This document shows, piece by piece, positions 56,901-64,000 of a stretch of DNA of 64,000 nucleotides. The notes under the pieces were generated by a model. That model worked only from the letters and a program-made list of their open reading frames with translations. It searched no databases and was not told the origin of the DNA. Origin of the DNA: Phycomyces nitens (Eukaryota; Mucoromycota; Mucoromycetes; Mucorales; Phycomycetaceae); assembly GCA_022702545.1 (NCBI GenBank), contig JAHRBC010000001.1:7936001-8000000 (forward strand), read 5' to 3'. The number at the start of each line of letters is the position of its first letter. The stretch's first letter is position 1. The translations under genes and the position numbers were made by a program.

Positions 56901-57142
56901 AAATGTTAGTAAATCAATCATATATACTCTAGGAACACGATAAACATTGGTAGGCTTTATATCATTAACCTTGAATAAGTGATGCGACTGTGTCAGAAAA
57001 AAAAACCTTTCAATTCACATTTATCTTGAGGAAGGAATAGTTTGCCTGTTTCTTTTACACCCACCGCATTGTCTATCATCTTCTTCATACAATAACCATA
57101 ACCAAGTAATCCTATAAAAAGAGAAAATGGTTGTTGAGATGT

Positions 57143-57505
57143 TTAAAATAAATGTGAAATTGTATTCAATCTCTTTGTACCTTTCCAATCCATTCCTAAA
57201 ACTATAGTGTTATTATCGTTTGAATGTTTCCACAACTCATAAAGTATGCAATTTTTGACACAAAAGTTCTTGACAAATTGCTTCATAATAACAGCTCTTG
57301 ATGAAGCCATCGATTTCCATTCGGCAGAACAAAGAACAATATCGTCAAATACGAGCATCAAATCCAATTTCCTTTCGCGTACATTTGTAGGCTTTTTGAG
57401 TGTTAAACATTGTTGTCCATTAATTCTTTGAGCGTTTTTAGATGGATCACATCCCTTGTCAGCGCTAAATATCATAAATCGAGAGTTAATACCATTATAT
57501 TCCAT
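57143..57505 (-). pseudogene. Fragment of an unrecognised multi-copy-type gene
   Basis: An open minus-strand stretch of 120 codons containing QRINGQQCLTLKK and LDLMLVFDDIVLCSAEWK. It has protein-like composition but no clear start domain, and reading frames on either side are broken. It resembles hypothetical proteins that accompany transposons in Mucoromycota (recollection only). Function unknown. Confidence 0.3.
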
Positions 57506-58802
57506 AGGGAATTCCGGGTCCTATGCACACTTACATGACTAGTTTGATATTCGTGTCTCGGAATAACATTCTTAAAACGTGATATATGCTGGAAAGAAGC
57601 ATTGTAATTTGGAATAGGATTTGTCGATATTCTTTAGTTTGGTCAAATTTACAATCCCATGTGGTTAATGATCAAAGTGAAAAAATAATAATAGTATATA
57701 GCCTTTAAAAGCAATTCCCGTCATGGTTTGAACCCTCAAGACACTACAGACTTTGGCATGAAAGTCAAAGGATATTTGTGTCTTTCACTTGCTAATAGAT
57801 GGATAAGTTTAATATAATAAATGCACGGGAGACAGTATTAGGATGACTAACCTTGAAAAAAACTATCAATAAAATCTGAAATTATAAATGGAAAATCCAG
57901 GTCTTCTCAAGTTTCTCTCCATATTCATTCACTTTTGCTTCCCCAATTAATGGAAGCATGGGGTTTCTTTTATTCATTCCATCGATGATTCGTGACATGC
58001 TTGGTCTAGAAAAGTATTCAAAAGTTTGGTTACATACTGTGATTGATCCCATGAAAGGTTCAGTTTGGTATGTTGGGATACAGTTAAATCGACAACGTAA
58101 ACCAAGTCAAGCACTATATGAATTAGCAATAGTGCAAGGTACAAGTCAATGCATAATATAGGTACGCTCCATTTACTTTTTGGTCTACTGGAACCAAAGC
58201 AAGAAAGGGATGGGTGTAATATAGTAATTCATGTTTGATACCGTTTCTAAAAGTAATATTTCTGACATGTTATGTTGATGTGAAGAGTAGATTAGAATCG
58301 ACTGTTGTCAGTTTGTTCGAGCTGTATGAATTGCTTTATTCTAGAGTCTTTACTGTTTCAAGGCATATTCTTAATAGGCCTTTTGGTGACTTTATTCGCT
58401 TAACAAAAACGGTTCAAACACTGATTCTAGCATGTAGATTGTGATGCAAAGAGTAAAAAAGTGATTGACAACCAACATCTTGCAATTGATTAATGCGTAA
58501 TATTGTGACTCCCTTTTGCTGTATTGATTTACTGATAACGCAAATGTACAAATGCGGATTTTAAACGAGTTCCATAAATGGAATACAAAGATGGCGGAAC
58601 CCAAACCAAATTGCCAAATCTATAGATTCCTTTTCACCGGGTCCATATTTTGGCGCGGGGAAACCATGTGGGTATGTATTCATGGGTTTTCTGAATTAAT
58701 TATACAGATATATATATATTATATTTGCCAAGCCTTTTTAACCTTTGTCCACCAAGTTTTGGATTCTGCTTCTCTTCCTCTTTCTCTTTTGTACCACACA
58801 TA
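57506..58802. other. Spacer between relics and lectin gene
   Basis: Short open frames at 57,958-58,161 and 58,235-58,444 read like eroded coding sequence but have no identifiable motif. Confidence 0.4.
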
Positions 58803-59773
58803 ATGAAATACGGATTTCCTACCGAAGGCTATTTCTACATCAAATCACTCAACAGTGACAATGTGATCGATGTGTTTATGGGCGAGTTGACTGTAATAAA
58901 CCAAACGGAGTGTTGAGAATGTTACTCACCAAATAATTAGTCTGATTCTGCAATCATTGTCTGGCCCCAGGTAAGACGATTTGGGTGATATGAGCATAAC
59001 AGACTAACATTATACTAGAAAGGAGCAGACGATAACCAAAACCAGGTAATTTGGGTGGCTATTTTGAATTTTGTATTTTTGTACCTGAAAGAGAGAAAGA
59101 GAAAGAGAGAAAGAGAAAGAGAGAAAGAAAAAGAAAGAAGAGAGAAAGAAATGGGGTTTCAAAGTATGAATTCAAATTGGCTTTTAATATATTCTTTTTC
59201 AAGCTGTGGAGCTTTGAGGATGGTTTCTTGATCAACAAAAAGTCAACATTAGGCAAGTACAAAACCCAAGGTTGGTAATGCCCAGGTTGACTAATTTGGC
59301 TCTATTATCTAGTGGTTGACATCAGAGGAGGTACAAGTATTCCAAAACACTTGCCAGATAGCGTGCTGACAAAGCCAAACTGAATAATAATAAAGGTGAC
59401 TTGAAGGCCGACTCGATGGTTGTTCAATATGAACGCAAGCGTACAATGTAAGAACAAATGTGTAATAAATATACGCCTGCTACGTGTGAACTGACTCTAC
59501 TGTCTCGTGTATATTTTATTATATCATCAGGGCACACAACCAGCGATGGGCCTACAGAGACGGGTTCATCTATGTGATCTCTGACCCACGTCTTGTATTG
59601 GAAATAAAGGTAATATATATATATATATATACCCAATAAAGCCCTTTGATTCTGACCATGCCATATTCTCCTAGGGAGGAAGCGGTAAAGATGGAAATAA
59701 GGCCACTCTGGGTATGCGCAGACCAGAAGACAATGATAATCAGCAATGGGTTATTGAACCCTTTGAGACATAA
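58803..59773 (+). CDS. Ricin-B-type beta-trefoil lectin protein, eight exons (147 aa)
   Basis: Small carbohydrate-binding protein with the ricin B-chain fold; this is the lectin fold only, with no toxin enzymatic domain. Exons are 58,803-58,892, 58,941-58,970, 59,019-59,045, 59,204-59,252, 59,313-59,330, 59,396-59,447, 59,531-59,609 and 59,675-59,773, all joining in one frame. The QxW signatures are NQNQLWSFEDGFL, AHNQRWAYRDGFI and DNDNQQWVIEPFE, three repeats as expected of a trefoil. VVDIRGG and LVLEIKGG are the matching strand motifs. The intron 59,253-59,312 begins with GC (GCAAGT). One exon is only 18 bp. There is no signal peptide, so it is probably cytosolic or unconventionally secreted. 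Confidence 0.85.
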
Positions 59774-59972
59774 ATTTGCAAAAAAAGAAAAAGAAAAAGA
59801 AAATATTCCCGTCCACCTATTGATCATCTGATCATCAGATTCCCGCTACTCTCCCGCTTCTCATAATAAAATTAAATTAAAATTGTAGAGCCTATATAGT
59901 CGGTCCAATTTTATTTATTTATTTATTTTTTATTTTTATTTTATTTTTATTTTATCCTCTTCTTCATCTCGG

Positions 59973-61590
59973 ATGGATCCTCAACAGGAACACCCTCATC
60001 ATGGCAATCTAGAACAACGCCAAGCCATCGAGGAACTCCGTAATCTATTCGACCTCGATCGCAATTGTCTTGTCAATGTCATTCAACACTTTGACAATGA
60101 ACTCAGGGCAGGATTAGCAGACGATCGCTCGAGCGACCTAAACATGATTCCAACCTATGTAACCGGTAAACCATTCAACACACCCCTTTAGAATCTAAAC
60201 TAAATAAATAAAAATACACAATTACCGTTTCAAAAGGCTATCCAACTGGAAACGAAAAGGGAACCTATCTTGCCCTGGAGATTGCTGGTATGGATATTTA
60301 TGCCTGCCAAGTAAAGCTCAAAGGCGACAATGGAAAACTAGCAATCAACCAATACCAGTACAAAATCCCCCAAGACTTGACAAGTGGAGACGACTTTACT
60401 GTCCTGATTGACTATGTCGTCGAATGCTTCTCAGACTTCTTGACCAGAGTAAATACCCAAGACCTCTTCATCTATCCAATGGCCGTTTCTTTTGGCTTTG
60501 CAATCAGGCAAACTGGCCTAGACAGTGGAAAGATACTCTCGCTCGGCCATGGCATCAGCTATCCAAATGGAGTGGGCGTCGATATCGTAAAACTATTACA
60601 TGAACGTGTAAGGCTCAAGGGTCTTCCGGTTCGAATAGTTGCAATCGCAAATGGTAAATACACAACAACAAACCAAATATCTCTGTGCTAACCTTGTGCC
60701 ATTCTTCATTCTAGATGCCGTGTGTACTCTTCTGGCACATGCTTATCAACATCCATGTACACGTATTGGCATAGTACACAGCCTAGGCACCAATTGTGCG
60801 TATTACGAACGAACATCAAACGTTACTAAATTACGCGACCAGCTTACCTCTCGGGACCGAGACGTGATTATCAATACAGAATGGGGAAATTTCGGGTCTT
60901 CTCGACGCACCCTTCCCTGTACCTGGTTCGACCGCAAACTCGATCGAGAATCAATAAACCCTCAGTTCCACATGTTTGAAAAGATGACCACAGGTATTTT
61001 CTTGGGCGAACTAGTCCGAGGAATCTTGATATATCTCGTCGACCGAGACCTATTATTCGGAGGAGATTGTTCAGAGACCCTGAATACGACCCACAGTTTC
61101 GACACTAGCTACATGTATGTGTGTGAAGGGGATGACTCTGAGACCCTGGAAGATACCCGGATTGTGTTGGAAGACATGTTGGATATATCAAAGACGACTC
61201 TTGCTGACAGAGAGATGGTGAGGCGCGTGTGTGAACTGGTGGGCACTAGAGCAGCCATGCTGGTTGGTGCATCCCTTGCAGCAGTTGTAAAACGAATGGT
61301 CGATGGTGGAATAGGCATGGGCGAAGAAGAGGAAGGCTATGCGATTTGTAAGCCCAGAGTGGAAAAGAGACAATGGGGAATGATTAATTGACTCTACTTC
61401 ATTAGCAATCAGTGGGAGTATCTACGAAGACTACCCTTCCTTTCACCCCCGGGTCTGCAAAACACTCAAAGAACTCCTTCCAGACTCCATTGCTTCTCGA
61501 CTGTCGGTTGGCATCGTCAAGCACTCTCGGATCGTTGGCGTGGCCATTGTGGCCATGATGGCAGAGAAGGCAGCCGCTAATTCGCCTTGA
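59973..61590 (+). CDS. Hexokinase-like protein, probably catalytically inactive, four exons (475 aa)
   Basis: Exons are 59,973-60,165, 60,237-60,653, 60,715-61,347 and 61,406-61,590, giving 475 residues, the normal hexokinase length. Clear homology: RIVAIANDAVCTLLA (catalytic-Asp region, Asp204, formed across intron 2), GIVHSLGTNCAYYE, VIINTEWGNFGSS, FDRKLDRESINP and FEKMTTGIFLGEL. However, the phosphate-1 loop, normally DLGGTNFR, reads EIAGMDIYAC. The sugar-binding SFPxxQ region reads VSFGFAIRQ, and the C-terminal adenosine loop, normally DGSG, reads KHSRIVG. These changes argue against ATP binding, so a regulatory role like that of known hexokinase-like proteins in fungi is more likely (inference). 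The reading frame is intact and splice sites are canonical, so it is not a simple pseudogene. Confidence 0.85.
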
Positions 61591-64000
61591 AATAATAGCA
61601 AGATACTCAAAAATTACCATTCATAGCCCTCCCCCCTCTTTTACTCCATTTTATTCTAATGCATTTCTTCCTTTTTTTCTTTTTTCTTTTCTATTCATAA
61701 CAGACACCTGTAAATTACCCCATTTCCTTGTATTCTATTAAAAAGTGTTTATGAACTAGGAACTTGTATTGGTCAAGGCCTCTAGCCAACCAATGGCTTT
61801 GGGTGTTGCTTTGCTTTGCTTTTTTTGCTATATTCCCAGGATTAGCCATCCCTGGCACTGTCTGGTGTTACTGCGAGCGGGAAACACACATAATATTTAT
61901 GCACAAAAGCTTGTGGTACAACCCTTGTGTTGCCTTGATGGCCAAGGGAAAACATATAGTTTTTTTTGAAGCTCGCCATTTTAACTCATTTGGGTGAAGT
62001 CTCCTGTTCCTAAACAATTACCTATATTGTATTTAATTTAAATTAAATTTAATCATGCCATATTAATTATTTAATGCAATTATTATATAAATCACCAAGA
62101 CTTTCCTTGACGGTTGATTAGAAAAAAGAAAGCACCAAAAAGACCTAGAGAACCACCAGGAGCACAACCTGGACAGAAAGATAAATATATGGTTCAACTA
62201 GGCTTAGCCAGGTATAAAGTAGAGGATCATGGCTGTGTAGCCTATAAATGACAGCAGACATATCAACCAAATATGTCCAACGCTTTATAATTTCCGTTCC
62301 ATGAGTTCACTCCCAAAATTGGGAAACCCCAGGGTCATTAGGGACCGATTGGTTTAGACAGCCAAATACATATATATTAAAAATAACACTAATCTATATA
62401 TACATACATACTCTATTGTGGGCAGTAAATATTCAAAATCCAAAAAAATAATAATACGCTAATAGATATTATCCAAGCTATTGGGCTATGAAAGCCGTAT
62501 TCTACCGTTAATATTCAAAATCATACAGTTTATAATTTTTCTTTCAGCAATTTTCCATCCAATCATATTGTCCCAAAACCCTTTAAATATATGAGAGGGG
62601 TTAAATATGGATAACCAAGTTCCCGGTCTCAAGTTACCATGATCTTAACCAACTCTAAAGAAACGTTTTTATTTTTTATTTTTTGATAATATCCAGAAGC
62701 AACAGCCCAATATTTAAGTTGATACTAAAATAGGGTCAGATATCTAACCTGTACTCACACACTTGCCAATTATTTTGAAATCAAGTGTACAATTGACAGC
62801 CTCACTATAACTATCGAAAATATCCTAATTGTAATACGCTTTTGTGTCCATGGTCCAAACATGCTAAAAGTCTTTTATTTTTAAAAAAAAAACAAAAGTT
62901 GTATACGGTCCTTTTGATAACCTTGTTGCTCTTTAAAGACATTTATAAATTTTAATAGAAGGCTTGCATCTCAAAGCCAAGGCAATGTTCATATTAGCAT
63001 TAAAAACAAGTGTACTATATAGCCACTCCCCCCTTTGCAACATCCCCACAGACATTATAAAATGGCAAGAATATCCAGTTTTATTGTTTCAGCAGACTTT
63101 CCACTGTCATTTTTGGGATCACATTATTTACACAAGAGTCTATAATCCAACAGGGCTAAATATCTCGAATATTATATTCACCAACAGCATAAAAACCAAT
63201 AAACCTGCCATGAGGACCCATCTTTTCGACGGAATCCATTATTACCCTGGTCCAGACATTTTTATGATGTAGACTATTTGTAAGCAGAATAGAATACAAT
63301 GATTTTTACAAATAAGAAACTAAGATTGGGTTACATAAAATCCGGCAAAGTTTGAAATCATCTAGTCGTATACACAAAATTTTACGTGATAGAATTCTTG
63401 ATTATCTTTCTAGGCACTCTGAATAAGCACCCAGTTTTGGTAGGGAAAAAAAGGCACCAACCAAAAGCTTTAATATAAACCGTTTTTACTACCATCAGCC
63501 TTGTGAAAGCTAAAGGCCGATGGATTTGTGTTTGATTTCTATTTATTTGATCAACCCTGCCCAAGATTTGGTAATTATTATGAAATTGCCCAGACACAGG
63601 GTTTAGTAAGCAATTCCCACGAAAATGATCACCATTCTTCTTAATCAGATCACCCAAGGAAATAAGGGCAAGATGTCTTGAGAATGTCCTGATATTTTTG
63701 TGTGTATGTGTATGGCAGGGTTCATGTAGTACACATGGCAGGATATGGTTCCACTTGCTCGATTTAGTCTGAGCCACAAAGTATAAAGAAGGCAAAAGGT
63801 GTGTACTAGAAAATAAAGATGTGGGGTCTTGAAAAAAAAGCATGAATTTCTAAAGTGTACAAGTTCCTTTGTTGGCAGTAATACCTTATGCTCAATATCA
63901 ACACTGTTACTCTAAAAAAAAAGGGTGATAAAAGGCCAGAATCCTCTTTAAGAATCCGTTTCTTGGCTCAAATACTTGACGATCACCATCTTTATTACCA
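61591..64000. other. Gene-poor right end of the window
   Basis: AT-rich sequence. The longest frames (61,764-61,997 plus; 63,382-63,843 minus, 153 codons with LALISLGDLIKKNGDHFRGN) show no recognised domain. The minus-strand one may be a relic of a real gene, since its middle reads like protein, but I cannot name it. No tRNA or repeat element identified. Confidence 0.45.

Noticed and set aside
58803..59773. Toxin gene (ricin)
   Set aside because: Only the sugar-binding trefoil fold is present; there is no N-glycosidase domain and no signal peptide.
63382..63843. 153-codon minus-strand gene
   Set aside because: Middle part is protein-like, but there is no recognised domain, splice model or promoter; kept only as a remark in the spacer entry.

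Overview
The window is nuclear DNA of a filamentous fungus. The genes are dense in short introns of about 45-130 bp, the spacers are AT-rich, and the host set includes a Hog1-type MAP kinase, COX5, a ZIP transporter and a GDP-fucose-type transporter. Fucose transport together with the style of the transposons suggests Mucoromycota (Mucorales, perhaps Phycomyces-like). That placement is inference from gene content, not a database match.

Layout. Positions 1 to about 27,260 form a transposon island and 27,260-64,000 is mostly host genes. The island starts with a perfect 46-bp inverted repeat at base 1. Next comes a CACTA-like unit (about 1.0-5.6 kb) with a Tnp2 transposase and a convergent, intact four-exon coiled-coil partner gene. 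A decayed intron-dense relic follows (5.8-6.5 kb), then a decayed Ty3/Gypsy element (6.9-10.8 kb). A second CACTA element (11,190-24,241) has recognisable CACTA ends, inverted subterminal repeats, a divergent transposase/partner pair, a solo LTR with a 5-bp target duplication inside its transposase, and a young chromodomain Ty3/Gypsy element (17,256-23,089) with LTRs identical by eye and a GAAGC duplication. A third, intact partner gene lies at 24.5-25.1 kb, followed by a decayed Tc1/mariner copy (25.8-27.3 kb).

Host genes in order: ZIP zinc transporter (+), BAP31-like ER protein (-), HSF-type transcription factor (+), DeSI-2-like deSUMOylase (+), AT-hook protein (-), USP10/Ubp3-like deubiquitinase (+), COX5 (-), SAM methyltransferase (-), GDP-fucose-type transporter (+), Hog1 MAP kinase (-), an orphan membrane protein with 24-bp coding repeats (+), a coiled-coil/SH3BGR thioredoxin-fold protein (-), a ricin-B-fold lectin (+) and a hexokinase-like protein lacking key nucleotide-binding motifs (+). 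I reconstructed splice sites by eye. Except for the first exon of the DeSI gene, every model keeps one open frame through all its introns.

Main points to examine: (a) the recurrent pairing of a Tnp2 transposase with a coiled-coil partner and GGTA-core subterminal repeats, which looks like a fungal counterpart of a two-protein CACTA system; (b) an extreme one-strand excess of GGTAT inside one transposase gene; (c) about ten in-frame TGA stops in four unrelated transposons that are best explained as CGA to TGA; (d) about 10% GC-AG introns, all with the donor GCAAGT; (e) a likely catalytically dead hexokinase.
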